From Burkholderiales bacterium (lineage in GTDB: Bacteria; Pseudomonadota; Gammaproteobacteria; Burkholderiales; Burkholderiaceae_C): a DNA stretch of 64,000 bases. The translations under genes and the position numbers were made by a program. The notes below the pieces were generated by a model. It searched no databases and was not told the DNA's origin. It was given only the letters and a program-made list of their open reading frames with translations. The stretch covers positions 1 through 64,000 of the forward strand of contig JADJCH010000017.1 in assembly GCA_016703325.1 (NCBI GenBank), read 5' to 3'. Below are positions 1-9,106 of the stretch, one piece after another (position 1 is the stretch's first letter; each line of letters starts with the position of its first letter).

Positions 1-105
1 GGTCGGCTCGAAGTCGATGCCGCAGCCGATGTGGATCGGCGTGAGCGGCGTCAGGCGCAGGGCCTGGGTGGTGAAGAAGCGCGTCACGGTCGGATTCGAA
101 GTCAT
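1..105 (-). CDS. csm5: Csm5, type III-A CRISPR effector subunit (5' end only)
   Basis: Only the first 35 codons lie in the window; the rest continues past its left edge. The start ATG (103-105) overlaps the csm4 stop codon as ATGA, which is typical of a translationally coupled csm operon. The visible N-terminus contains LRLTPLTPIHIGCG followed by DFEP, the usual opening of the RAMP-fold Csm5 subunit, which sits at the head of the Csm effector complex and caps the crRNA-bound filament. The identification rests on this motif and on the position straight after csm4. Nothing can be said about whether the rest of the gene is intact. Confidence 0.8.
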   Translation of the reverse strand, partial: MTSNPTVTRFFTTQALRLTPLTPIHIGCGIDFEPT

Positions 106-1082
106 GCGGCCTCCTTCAGCTCGGGCAGCGCCAGCGGCAGCACGGGCGCGTAACCCTGGTGCACCGTGGCAGGCTCGGCCGCAGAGATCGGCTGCGCCAG
201 CCGACGCCGAACCCTGGCCGTGGAAGGCCGGGCATTCGTCCGACGGGTGGCGCCGAGGACAGCACCGCCGCGCTGCGCAGCGGCGGCAACAGGCATCAGA
301 CAGCCGGCCCGTCAGCACATGCAGGCCGCCGTGGCGGCCGAAGCGGGTGACGGGTTGGTAGTGGCAGTCGTGGGCGTCCAGATCGGCCGGCACCGGTGCG
401 CAGGGCGCCAGCGTGAGTGCGTGGCGCGCCCCCGGCGGGGTCGGCCACGAGTGCGCAGCAGCCTCGCCGACGAGGGTGAATTTGCCCAGCCCCGTGGAGG
501 CGTCTCGGCCATAGCCGTTCGCACCAATGTCGGCAAGTGCCTGCACGAACGACGGCAGCGGCAGCCGATCGGTGTCCAGCACCGCATAGACCTCCAGCGT
601 GGCTCCGGGCGCGTGCACCAGGGTATCGACCTGGCGCGGCGCAAAGGCGCCGGTGCCGGTGGTGCCCGTCAGGCGGTGGATGGTGTTCTGGGTGCGGACC
701 TCGGTCTGCACCGACCGGGGCTTGTCCAGCCCGACCCGCACCCCAATCCACCATCCAGCCCGTGCAGCCTGCTCCGGCCGGCAACCGAAACCAGTTGGCT
801 GCGCTCGGCCTTGCGCTGTTGGGGATCGACCTTGGGATCTCCCGCACGCTGCAGCCGGCTTGCCGGCAGGTTCGGCCGTGGCAGCAGCCCGGCCGGCAGC
901 GCGTCGGACAGCACGGCGAACGGCTGGCCGCGGGTGTAGCCCTCGAGCAGCGCTGTCAGGCTGGCCTCGCCCTGCCGCCAGCGCAGTGCCCAGCACAGAT
1001 GGCCAAACAGCGTGTCGCCGGCCAGCGGCGTGCCGAAGGCCGATTCGGGCCGCAGCGTCAGCTTGAAGGTGCGCATCGGCAT
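102..1082 (-). pseudogene. csm4: Csm4, type III-A effector subunit (reading frame broken)
   Basis: Csm4 is the RAMP protein that binds the 5' tag of the crRNA and contacts Cas10. The N-terminus starts at ATG 1082, 8 bases after the csm3 stop, and reads MPMRTFKLTLRPESAFGTPL then AGDTLFGHLCWAL, a clear Csm4 opening. Conserved middle segments (SVQTEVRTQNTIHRLTG near 710-660; ADIGANGYGRDASTGLGK near 537-481) are in another frame, and the C-terminus (ATVHQGYAPVLPL, near 140) is back in the starting frame. At least two single-base shifts are therefore needed. The gene has the right length (about 326 residues) and order. The conserved blocks look too good for an old pseudogene, so sequencing error is possible. 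Recent decay cannot be excluded. Confidence 0.75.
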
Positions 1083-1092
1083 CGCAGCCCCC

Positions 1093-1821
1093 TCAGGCGC
1101 GCCGCGCGGCGGCCACGTCGGCAAACGGGTCGATGCGGTCGAACTCGGCCTGGATGTCGGCATCGCCCCAGCGCATGTCGGTGAACTTCACCTTGCCGTA
1201 GCCGCGCGAACCCGAACCGCCGAGGCTGTCGAGCTCCAGCAGCCGCAATCCGGCCAGCAGTGTGCGCCGCAGCTCCGCGCCGTCACCGTCGATGTCGAGC
1301 TGCTTGACCGACAGCCGGAAGTCGAACCGGGCGCCGGAGGGCACGCGCTCGGTCTGGCGCGGGTGCTCGGCCACACCCTTGATGCGGTCGATGCGGTTTT
1401 CGGTCTTGACCTCGGTCAGCAGCTTGTCCTCACCCTGGATGCGACCGACCCAGTCCCGCTGCAGCGCGGCGTCCCAGAAGGCCAGCCGGGTCGGGCCAAG
1501 ATCCATCGCCTCGACTTCGCTGAGCTGCTCGCCGCCGCCGACACCGAAGAGCTGCAGGATCGAGCGCACCTGCGGGTAGCGTTCCTGCATGTCGCGGATG
1601 CCCAGCGGCTCGGGCCGGACCGCGCCGCTGCGCCACTCCAGCAGGCTGCGCACCTTGCCCTTGAGCGACGAGCCGGGGATGTAGGGCTGCCCGGTGTGGG
1701 CGTGGCGGATGACCTGGTTGTCCACACCGCCGATGCGGATCTCGCCTTCGCTGGCGCCGATGCGCAGGCCGGATTTCAGTTCGAGCGTGGCGGTGAGCTG
1801 GTGGATGTTGATGAGTTGCAT
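1093..1821 (-). CDS. csm3: Csm3, backbone RAMP and target-RNA nuclease of the Csm complex
   Basis: This is the one gene of the csm2-csm3-csm4 block with an uninterrupted frame (242 residues, normal for Csm3). Csm3 forms the helical backbone of the type III-A effector and cuts target RNA every six nucleotides. The sequence shows LRIGASEGEIRIGGVDNQVI, with Asp34 at the place of the known catalytic Asp; PYIPGSSLKGKVRSLLEWR; and the glycine-rich LGGSGSRGYGKVKF typical of RAMP domains. The ATG at 1821 follows a GGGGAGG ribosome site by a few bases. It lies 15 bases after csm2 and 10 before csm4. Its intactness contrasts with both neighbours. Confidence 0.93.
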   Translation of the reverse strand: MQLINIHQLTATLELKSGLRIGASEGEIRIGGVDNQVIRHAHTGQPYIPGSSLKGKVRSLLEWRSGAVRPEPLGIRDMQERYPQVRSILQLFGVGGGEQLSEVEAMDLGPTRLAFWDAALQRDWVGRIQGEDKLLTEVKTENRIDRIKGVAEHPRQTERVPSGARFDFRLSVKQLDIDGDGAELRRTLLAGLRLLELDSLGGSGSRGYGKVKFTDMRWGDADIQAEFDRIDPFADVAAARRA

Positions 1822-1836
1822 GGTGAGCCTCCCCTG

Positions 1837-2326
1837 TCACTGCTTGCTGTAGACCTTGTAGTACGCCAGGAAGGCCTCGAAGAACAACTTGGCCTGCCGA
1901 AGCGTTTCCGGGTCCTGGCTGCCATCGATCAGCCGGTTGAACATGGAGCGGAATCGTCATCGACATGCTGGCGGCCCTTGGCGTGGCGGCCTTGGCCTTG
2001 AGCATGCGCAGGTAGGGTTCGCAGTCCTTGAACTTGGCCTCGTCGCTGCCGACCTTCTCCTGCCACATCACCAGTTCGTCATAGAAGCGGCGCAGCTGGG
2101 TTGACTTGTTCTACCTGAGGCGCGGGTCCGCCTCGCTGGCAGCGTCTTCTGCGCCCTGGAGAGAACAGGATCGGCTTCTCCGGCCGCTTCTCGAACTCGA
2201 TCCCCTGCAGTCTGAACGACGGATCTCATCGTGCATTTCACGGTCATTCCGGCCCTGGTAGCCCTGCCGCTGACCGCCCTGGTAGCCGCCCGGTCCGCGC
2301 GGGTTGGGTTGCTGATACGTTGCCAT
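1837..2326 (-). pseudogene. csm2: Csm2, small subunit of the Csm complex (several frame breaks)
   Basis: Csm2 is the small helical subunit lining the Csm complex. The ATG at 2326 follows an AAGGAGG-type ribosome site just downstream of cas10. Reading across frames recovers a complete Csm2: REMHDEIRRS, then IEFEKRPEKPILFS, then NKSTQLRRFYDELVMWQEK, then KAAYAKGRQHV (needing one added base), then SMFNRLIDG and FFEAFLAYYKVYSKQ before the stop at 1837. Four or so single-base shifts and an in-frame TAG near 2116 separate these blocks. The gene has the normal length (about 163 codons). So many one-base breaks around preserved motifs suggest consensus errors in this stretch, or very recent decay. 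Confidence 0.75.
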
Positions 2327-2338
2327 TGCTGTGCCTCC

Positions 2339-5099
2339 TTAACGGTCACGGAACTGGTAGAGGTGGTTGAACAGGACGATGCGGTAGCTCGCCCCAAGCT
2401 TGTCGATGCCGTTGACGCCGATGTCGGTGGCCAGCTCGGTGAAGCGGCGCTGGCGCGTCGCCTCGTCGAGCCCGCGGATGCGATCGACCACGAAGCGCCG
2501 CGTGCGGTACTTGAAGCGGGCTCGCCACATCGCCGCCTCGGGATCGCCATCGCGCTCACGCTGCCGCATTTCGACAAACTGCAGCAGGCCATAGACGTAG
2601 CCGGTGCTGAGGCCGGCATCACTGCGCAGCGAGCTGAGGCGATCGAAGGCGCCTTCCAGATGCAGCCATTGCTGCCAAGGCACGGTCTGACCGAAGCAGG
2701 TGACGGCGTTCTTGGCCGGCTGGACAGCGCTGCTGAGCGGCTCCCTGCACTGCTTGGCCTGCGTCAACGCCTCTTCGGCCAACTCGGCCAGCACATGCAC
2801 CGGCGCCCCCGGCTTCTGCGTCGCGATACCGGCCGAGAAGTGCAGATCGGCGTTTTCCGCGACATAGCGGTGGAACTCGCAGCGCATGCGCCAGGCCAGC
2901 TTCTGCACCTGGCGCCAGGGGCCAACGAGGAAGAAGTCGTCGCCACCGGCAAACACGGTGTAGACCTTCGGAAACTCCCGCGCCAGCAGCCAGGGCAGGT
3001 AGATGGCGAAGAAGGCATTCACCTGCCGCGACAGGGCAGCATGCTTGGCAAAGGTGGGCTGCTGCAGGCCGATGCGGAACAGCTCGCCGAGGTTGTCGAT
3101 GTCGCCCTTGAGCACGCCGAGTGCCGCCACGCCCAGCCAGCTGCTACCCGACTCGTCGGGCTGGCGGTCGTCGCTGGCCAGCAGGTCGAACGGCGCCAGA
3201 TCGCCGGCCTCTGGGAAGTCATCGACACCAACGTAGCGACTGCGCTGGGCCGGACTGGATTCGAGCCCGGCTGGCGCGTGGCACGTAGCCGCTGATGAAG
3301 CGCCGCGCGTAGCCGTTCCACAGTGGCACCGTGCCATCGGCATCGTCGGCGCTGGGCAGCGAGAAGTCGAAGCAGCGCCGCAGCAGCCCCGTGGCCGCCA
3401 GTTCACCGAACCGGCCACTGGCCTCCTCATGGGCCGTGAATGCCAGGCGGTAGCCAAACAGCGGCAGCTCCAGCGGCTGCAGGTGCTCGCCGCTGCGCAG
3501 CATCTCCGTGTCGGTCTCACGCACGATCAGCAGCCGCTCGAAACGGTCGACCAGTGCACGGCCGATGGCGATCTGATCGCGCGAGAGGGCGCAGCTGGCT
3601 GCTGTGCCGCCTTCTGCCGCGCGGTCGGCGGGCAGCCGGCCATTGAAGGCGCAGGGACCGAAGCGGTAGTCGGCGTCGCTGAACACTCGGGCGCCGCTGC
3701 GGCACAGATCGAAGCGGGCATGCTTGGCGCGGTCGAGCTGCTCGACCAGCCGGGTGCGCAGCGCCGCGAAGCCGCGCCCGGCCGCCCGGTCGCCGGCGCC
3801 GTCCTTGCGCAGCAGGAAGTCCTCGCACGAGGCCGACTGCCATGCCAGCCCCATGCCTGCCAGACCGAAGGTGTGCTGCAGGAACCAGGCGTCGAACTCG
3901 GAGCGCAGGTCGGCCAGCGTTGCGAGGACCTCTGGCGTGTGCGGCGCCACGATCAGGAACTTGCCCGCCGCATTGATGACCTGACTGGTGGCCGGCAACC
4001 CGAGCGCGTCGAGGATGCGCAGCGCCGCCAGTTCGGTGAACAGCGACACCTGGAACGAGCGCCCGCGCAGCAGCTTGGCGGCCTGCTTGCGGGTATCACC
4101 ACCGCTGGCAAAGATGAAGTCCTGGATGCCGAAGAAGTCACCCTGGATCAGCAGGAACTTGGGCTCACGGTAGTCGCTGCGCTCGCGCAGCCGACCCGCG
4201 GCGGATGCGTCGGTCTGGCCGGCGGCCTCATGCCAGCGCCACAGGGCCGCCGCCAGGGCGGCGGTGGTACGCGAATGGTCGTAGAGCGAGACCTCCGGCT
4301 TGACGTTGAAGGCGGTGGCTGCCGGGATGGCCTGCGTGGCCGCGAGCCACAGGCTGTCGAAGTGGTCGAACCACAGCGGCAACTGGTCGCGGTGCGCCTG
4401 CGGGATGAGCTTGATCGCCTCCAGGAACCACTGCCACAGGTGGGCGTACTCCTGGCGCGCAGCGTCGCGATCGCGCCCTTCGCACTGAGCGGCCTTGACC
4501 GGAAACAGGCTGGCAGGCGACAAGGTGCGCAGCGGATAGCGCCAGCGCAGCGCGTTCTCGTCGGGTGCAGAGCCACCGGAACCCAGGCGCATCTGCTCAA
4601 ACAGCGTGAGCTGGCGCGCGGTGTAGTGGTCGAGCCCAGCCCGGGTCTCGTCCTTCGCGTGGTTGTACTTCTCGAACTCTTCGCGCTCGAAACCCGAGGC
4701 CACCCGGTCGGCTGTGGCGATGACCCACTGTAAAAAGGAGTCCGGCCGGTGGTGCGCAGCCGCGGCGTTGATCAGCGAGTCGGTCGCATCTGCCGCGGCG
4801 GCGTCACCCGCTCGACGGCGCGGCGCGTAGGGCGCGCTCTCGCGGCCCAGCAGCGGCGGCAGCCAGGGCTCGATGGTGTCGAAGGCCAACGCCGTGTGCG
4901 CGGCATGTCGGTGGCTGTGCCAGCCCCGGCCCTTCGCCTCCTCGTGGAAGGGGCAGTAGAGCGTCAGATGGGCGTCCAGGCGCGGATCCTTGGTATGCAC
5001 ACCTGCCCGCTCGGCAAACTTGCCCAGGTCATGCAGGTAGGCCGCGAGTGCCACGCGGGTGGTGGCTTCCTGAAGCCGGTGGGCATCGTGTCTCGTCAT
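2339..5099 (-). pseudogene. cas10: Cas10/Csm1, large subunit with HD and cyclase domains (one frameshift)
   Basis: Cas10 is the signature subunit of type III CRISPR systems. It cleaves ssDNA with its HD domain and makes cyclic oligoadenylates with its GGDD palm. The ATG at 5099 has GAGGAA 5 bases upstream. The first reading frame gives AAYLHDLGKFAERAGVHTK (His23-Asp24, the HD motif) and runs to about 3265, where a one-base shift is needed; it otherwise stops at 3219. The second frame carries on with a Csm1 C-terminus: GVLKGDIDNLGELF, the palm motif FAGGDDFFLVGP near 2945, and a stop at 2339. Joined, it would be about 920 residues, a normal Csm1 length. As written, HD and GGDD are on separate polypeptides. 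Confidence 0.85.
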
Positions 5100-5170
5100 C
5101 GGGTTCCTCACTGGATGCTGTGTGCGAGCACCTGTCATTGGATTCGTTTCTGGACGGTGCATGTGCGATC

Positions 5171-6427
5171 TCAATCCGGAGTTTGCGGGCGGCTGGCCGT
5201 CGTTGCCCCATTCCGCAAGCTTGCGCCCCCCTCCCCACCCCGCCGGATTTCGATCGCCTCGGCCGGCAGCGGGATGCGGTAGCGCTTGCCCCGGTGCCGC
5301 CCGCCGTCGTCGAAGTAGCGCGGCACACGCCCGGGGCCCAGGGCCTCGGTGAGGCTGCGGACCAGGCGCGAGCGGTGCTGGGAGAAGCGGTCGCCGGTGC
5401 AGCTGTCGGCCAGTTGCTGCTCCACCGAGTCCGGCACGCCGGCCAGGCCGACCACGGTGCGCAGGTCGGCCAGGAAGGCCGCCGCCCATTCGGCGTCGTG
5501 CAGGTCCTTGGTCGGTGCGGTCAGCGCGGCTGCACCGCGCAGAGCGCGCTGCGCCAGCACGGCGATCAGCGCGAAGGACCAGGGCGGCAGGGGGATGCGT
5601 TGGCCGTCGGCCTCGATGCTGCGGCTGGGCACGTCCAGCAGCAGCCGCGGCGGCGCGAGGTGGCGGTCGGCGGCCTGCACCACGGCAAGGAAGCCGGCCG
5701 TGTCGTCGCGCATGGCCGCGGGCAGGACCGGGCGCAGGCGCACGAAGGGGATCTGCGCCAGCCGGACCTGCGCAGTGGCGGCATCGGCCAGCTCGCGCCC
5801 GCCCTGGGTGGCGATGACCTGCGGGTAGGGCGTGGGGTAGAAGAATTCCCAGGAGGACTCGAAGGGGGCGCTCACCAGCACGTGCGAGAGGCGGTCCTGC
5901 TCGCGGCCGAACAGCGACAGGGCATAACCGGCGTAGAAGCCCATGGTCTTGCGGCCGCCGGCGATGCTGACGTGCAGGGCGCAGTCCGGGTCGGCGGTGA
6001 AGCCGCGCAGCAGGGCGGTGACGGCATCGGCCATGCGGGCGTTGTCGTCTTCGCTGCGGATGTCGGCCAGGGGCTGGCTGTCGGCACCGGTGAGGGTGTG
6101 GATCTGCGCCTCGCCGAAGGTGATGGGCGGCAGGTTGTAGTCGCTGCGCAGGCGGTGGAACCAACCCGGCCGCTGCGACAGCAGCGCCAGCCGCAGCCGC
6201 TGCGCGCCCTCCGTGGTGGTGAGCACATGGACTTCGGTGGGGACGAAGCGCTCCTGCGGTGCTGCGGCCACGGCCAGCGCATACACCGTCTCGGTGACGA
6301 TCTGCGGGCTCAGACCACAAACGGTGAAGAGGATGCGGCGGGGCAGCGCGGACGGCTGCCGGGTTGCGGTCCCGTCGTTTCCCTGCGCGTCACCCGCGGC
6401 GGGGTGGCCGCCTGCTGCCTCGGACAT
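5171..6427 (-). CDS. csm6: CRISPR-associated CARF protein, Csm6 / NE0113-type ring nuclease family
   Basis: An intact 418-residue gene leading the csm operon, 71 bases before cas10. The CARF opening RRILFTVCGLSPQIVTETVY (about residues 29-48) is the hallmark of the Cas_NE0113/TIGR02584 family, named Csm6-type ring nuclease. A second conserved patch is LHVSIAGGRKTMGFYAGYAL, the ligand-binding part of a CARF fold that senses or cuts cyclic oligoadenylate made by Cas10. The C-terminal third (PLPPWSFALIAVLAQRAL onward) looks like a winged-helix or linker domain. I could not find a convincing HEPN R-x4-6-H site. The start at 6427 was chosen for its GGGAGAAG ribosome site; an upstream ATG at 6559 lacks one. 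Confidence 0.82.
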   Translation of the reverse strand: MSEAAGGHPAAGDAQGNDGTATRQPSALPRRILFTVCGLSPQIVTETVYALAVAAAPQERFVPTEVHVLTTTEGAQRLRLALLSQRPGWFHRLRSDYNLPPITFGEAQIHTLTGADSQPLADIRSEDDNARMADAVTALLRGFTADPDCALHVSIAGGRKTMGFYAGYALSLFGREQDRLSHVLVSAPFESSWEFFYPTPYPQVIATQGGRELADAATAQVRLAQIPFVRLRPVLPAAMRDDTAGFLAVVQAADRHLAPPRLLLDVPSRSIEADGQRIPLPPWSFALIAVLAQRALRGAAALTAPTKDLHDAEWAAAFLADLRTVVGLAGVPDSVEQQLADSCTGDRFSQHRSRLVRSLTEALGPGRVPRYFDDGGRHRGKRYRIPLPAEAIEIRRGGEGGASLRNGATTASRPQTPD

Positions 6428-6645
6428 GCTCTGTCTTCTCCCTGTGGGCCCAGGTGCTGCATCCGCTCTGCGCAGCGGGCCTTGTGCGCAGGCCACCTGC
6501 CGCATGCGGCAAATGAGGCGCAACGGTACCGACATGCGCCAGTAGGCCGTTTCAGCCACATCAACAAGGGGCCGCGGGTCGTGTCTTTTTCACATTCGGC
6601 CCACATCGGAAGGGGGTGCCCTGACCCGCGCCGAAGGTCTGGCCC

Positions 6646-7125
6646 TCAACCCCCCCGCCCGATCCCCGCCATGCGGTGCAGCAGCTCCGCCAGGATGGCG
6701 CGCTCGGCCAGGCTCAGGGCGGCCAGGCCGGTGGCTTCGGCGGCGGTGAGGGCGGCCAGGGCGGCGGCCGCCTCCTCCTGCCCCTGCTCGGTCAGCCGCA
6801 GGTGGTTGGAGCGCCGGTCCGACTGGCTGGGCTCGCGCTCCACCCAGCCTTTGGCGCTCACCCGGTCCAGCCACAGCACCATGTTGGGCATGGAGATGCC
6901 CAGCGCCTTGGCCAGGGCGGAGGCGGTGCGGCCGGGGTTCTCCCGCAGCAGCATCAGCAGGCTGAACTCCAGCCGGTGCAGCCCGCGCGGTTGACCCACC
7001 GCCGATTCGTACAGGCCGTTGGCCACCACCGACGCCTGGGCAATCTGGTAGCCGATGACGGTGCGCAGCTGGGTGTCGCCCAGCGGGGCTGGGGCCGACT
7101 CGGAGCGGCGCTTGCGGGTGACCAT
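6646..7125 (-). CDS. MarR family transcriptional regulator
   Basis: A 159-residue winged-helix repressor. The recognition region GRTASALAKALGISMPNMVL is followed by the wing with VEREPSQSDRRSNHLRLTEQG, the standard MarR signature (the D-R-R motif). MarR proteins bind palindromes as dimers and release DNA on binding phenolic or aromatic ligands. It is divergent from the esterase gene at 7328, and the 202-base gap between them carries three inverted repeats, so control of that esterase and of itself by a phenolic ligand is likely (inference). It is also 218 bases upstream of the csm operon on the same strand, but a functional link there is doubtful. Confidence 0.9.
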   Translation of the reverse strand: MVTRKRRSESAPAPLGDTQLRTVIGYQIAQASVVANGLYESAVGQPRGLHRLEFSLLMLLRENPGRTASALAKALGISMPNMVLWLDRVSAKGWVEREPSQSDRRSNHLRLTEQGQEEAAAALAALTAAEATGLAALSLAERAILAELLHRMAGIGRGG

Positions 7126-7222
7126 GCCGGGATTGTCGCCGCTCTCCTGGGAGTCGAAATGCTCCGACTGTCCGACTGAATGATCTGAAAAGTTGCTGTA
7201 AATGATTTCATGCAGGAAACAA

Positions 7223-7237
7223 CTTAAGTCGTTTAAG
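7223..7237. promoter_or_regulatory. Inverted repeat in the MarR/esterase divergent promoter
   Basis: CTTAA, five bases, TTAAG. It is the closest of three inverted repeats to the MarR start, in an AT-rich stretch that stands out in this GC-rich DNA. A possible MarR half-operator or promoter element; weak on its own. Confidence 0.35.
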
Positions 7238-7251
7238 GGTTAGTTCGAAGT

Positions 7252-7278
7252 CATTTGATTCCAGACTGGAGTCAAATG
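7252..7278. promoter_or_regulatory. 27-base palindrome, likely MarR operator
   Basis: The left arm CATTTGATTCCAG and the right arm CTGGAGTCAAATG match at 12 of 13 positions around a central A (7265). A palindrome of this size in the shared promoter of a MarR gene and a divergent esterase is the usual form of a MarR-family operator. It sits about 50 bases upstream of the esterase start, where it could block RNA polymerase. Confidence 0.65.
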
Positions 7279-7283
7279 AAATG

Positions 7284-7308
7284 GTCCAACTGGTTCATTC
7301 CATTGGAC
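7284..7308. promoter_or_regulatory. Second inverted repeat upstream of the esterase
   Basis: GTCCAA and TTGGAC arms separated by 13 bases, directly upstream of the esterase ribosome site (GAGGAG near 7316-7321). It may be a second regulator site or a hairpin in the 5' leader. Confidence 0.4.
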
Positions 7309-7327
7309 ACACTTTGAGGAGACCCAC

Positions 7328-9040
7328 ATGCACCCCCTGAAATCCGCCACCGGTCTCGGGCTGATCGCCCTGGCCGGCCTGACCGCCTGTGGAGGCGGTG
7401 ACGATGACGACGACGCGCAGAAGCTGCCGCAGTTGTCCGCCGCCAGCGCCGGCACGCTGAGCGCCTGTGCGACGCTGCTGACCGGCTTCACCGACGCCAA
7501 CACCACCCTGACTGCGGCCACCGACGTTGCCGCCGGCACGTTGACGGTGGGCGGCACGGCGGTGCCGGCGCACTGCCAGGTCACCGGCAACATGTACAGC
7601 CGCACCGGCAGCAACGGCAACTACGCCATCGGCTTCGAGATGCGGCTGCCGCAGGCCTGGAACGGGCGCTTCTTCTACCAGGGCAACGGTGGGCTGGATG
7701 GCTCGGTGTCCACCGCGACCGGCGCCACCGGCGGGGGGCCGTTGACCCATGCGCTGCTGCAGGGTTTTGCGGTGATCAGCTCCAACGCCGGCCACACCGG
7801 GGCGCAGACGGCGATCTTCGGCTTCGACCCCCAGGCCCGGCTGGATTACGGCTACCAGGCGGCGCAGAAGCTCACGCCGATGGCCAAGGCGCTGATCGCG
7901 GCGGCCTATGGGCGCGGGCCGGACCGCTCCTACTTCGGCGGCTGTTCCAACGGCGGGCGACACACGCTGGTGGCCACCACCCGGCTGGCCAATGAGTACG
8001 ATGGCTTCCTGGCCGGCGCGCCGGGCTACAACCTGCCCAAGGCCGCCGTGGCGCAGATCTGGGGCGCGCAGCAGTGGGCGCAGGCCTACACCGCCGGCAC
8101 GGTGGTGGACCCCCGCACCGGTGCCACCATCGCCGACCTGACAACCGCTCTCACGGCCGCGGAGCGCAGCCTGGTCAGCCAACGCATCCTGGCCAAGTGC
8201 GATGCCCTGGACCTGGCTGCCGACGGCATCGTCGCCGACACCGCGGCCTGCCAGAAGGCCTTCAGCGTGGCCGACGATGTGCCCACCTGCAGTGGCGAGC
8301 GTGACGGCAGCTGCCTGACGGCTCAGCAAAAGACGATCCTCGCTGCGGTGCACACTGGTGCCAAGACCACCACCGGCACGGCGATCTACAACAGCTTCCC
8401 CTACGACCCGGGCATCGCCGGTTCGGGCTGGGCCACCTGGAAGTTCTCGAACTCCCAGGCCCTGGACCCGCTGGCGGTGGGCACCGTGTTCGGCACCCCG
8501 CCGGCCTACATGGCCGACCCGCTGACGGCCGACATCGACGCGCACTTCGCCCGCATCACGGCCACCGACACGACCTACACCGAGTCCGGCATGGACTTCA
8601 TGACGCCGCCCAACCCGTCCAACCTGAGCACGCTGAAGAAACGCGGCGCCAAGGTGATGGTCTACCACGGCGTGTCCGATGCCATCTTCTCCTATGACGA
8701 CTCGGTCACCTGGTACAAGAACCTGGCGGCCGCCAACGGAGGAGACGCCAGCAACTTCGCCCGCCTGTACGGCGTGCCCGGCATGAACCACTGCGCCGGC
8801 GGCCCGGCCACCGACCAGTTCGACATGCTGTCGGCGCTGGTGAAGTGGGTGGAACAGGGTCAGGCGCCCGACTCGGTGGTGGCCACCGCCCGCGGTACCG
8901 GCAATGCTGGTGGCGTCAACGCCGAACTGCCGAGCAGCTGGTCGACCAGTCGCACCCGTCCGCTGTGCCCCTACCCAAAGGTGGCCACCTACCAGGGCAG
9001 CGGCAGCATCGAGGACGCGGCAAACTTCAGCTGCCGGTGA
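7328..9040 (+). CDS. Tannase/feruloyl esterase family lipoprotein
   Basis: A 570-residue secreted serine esterase. The N-terminus has a lipoprotein signal (GLIALAGLTAC, lipobox LTAC, Cys about residue 21), followed by a Gly/Asp-rich linker. The nucleophile motif GCSNGGR (expected GxSxGG serine) lies near residue 203, and the C-terminal GVPGMNHCAGG carries the catalytic His, as in the tannase/feruloyl esterase family. These enzymes hydrolyse ester bonds of gallate, ferulate or related plant phenolics, here presumably at the outer membrane or in the periplasm. It is divergent from a MarR gene and has a GAGGAG ribosome site. The exact substrate cannot be read from sequence; a phenolic ester is the natural guess given the MarR neighbour. 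Confidence 0.88.
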   Translation: MHPLKSATGLGLIALAGLTACGGGDDDDDAQKLPQLSAASAGTLSACATLLTGFTDANTTLTAATDVAAGTLTVGGTAVPAHCQVTGNMYSRTGSNGNYAIGFEMRLPQAWNGRFFYQGNGGLDGSVSTATGATGGGPLTHALLQGFAVISSNAGHTGAQTAIFGFDPQARLDYGYQAAQKLTPMAKALIAAAYGRGPDRSYFGGCSNGGRHTLVATTRLANEYDGFLAGAPGYNLPKAAVAQIWGAQQWAQAYTAGTVVDPRTGATIADLTTALTAAERSLVSQRILAKCDALDLAADGIVADTAACQKAFSVADDVPTCSGERDGSCLTAQQKTILAAVHTGAKTTTGTAIYNSFPYDPGIAGSGWATWKFSNSQALDPLAVGTVFGTPPAYMADPLTADIDAHFARITATDTTYTESGMDFMTPPNPSNLSTLKKRGAKVMVYHGVSDAIFSYDDSVTWYKNLAAANGGDASNFARLYGVPGMNHCAGGPATDQFDMLSALVKWVEQGQAPDSVVATARGTGNAGGVNAELPSSWSTSRTRPLCPYPKVATYQGSGSIEDAANFSCR

Positions 9041-9106
9041 GTGCGCCAGTGCAGGCAGCCGGGGCCGGTCCGCTGGGCTGAGCTTCGACTGCCCCAGCGG
9101 GCCTCA

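Noticed and set aside
3230..3275. A tRNA-like TCGAATCC string in cas10, as in an attachment site
   Set aside because: No cloverleaf can be folded around it, and the sequence on both sides encodes conserved Cas10 residues.
3230..3300. Programmed frameshifting in cas10
   Set aside because: I see no slippery heptamer or stimulatory structure, and several neighbours are broken too, so error or decay is simpler.
3219..6320. One 1,033-codon frame spanning csm6 and cas10
   Set aside because: Its first 400 codons are in the wrong frame relative to the csm6 gene. Only the part from 5099 on is cas10.
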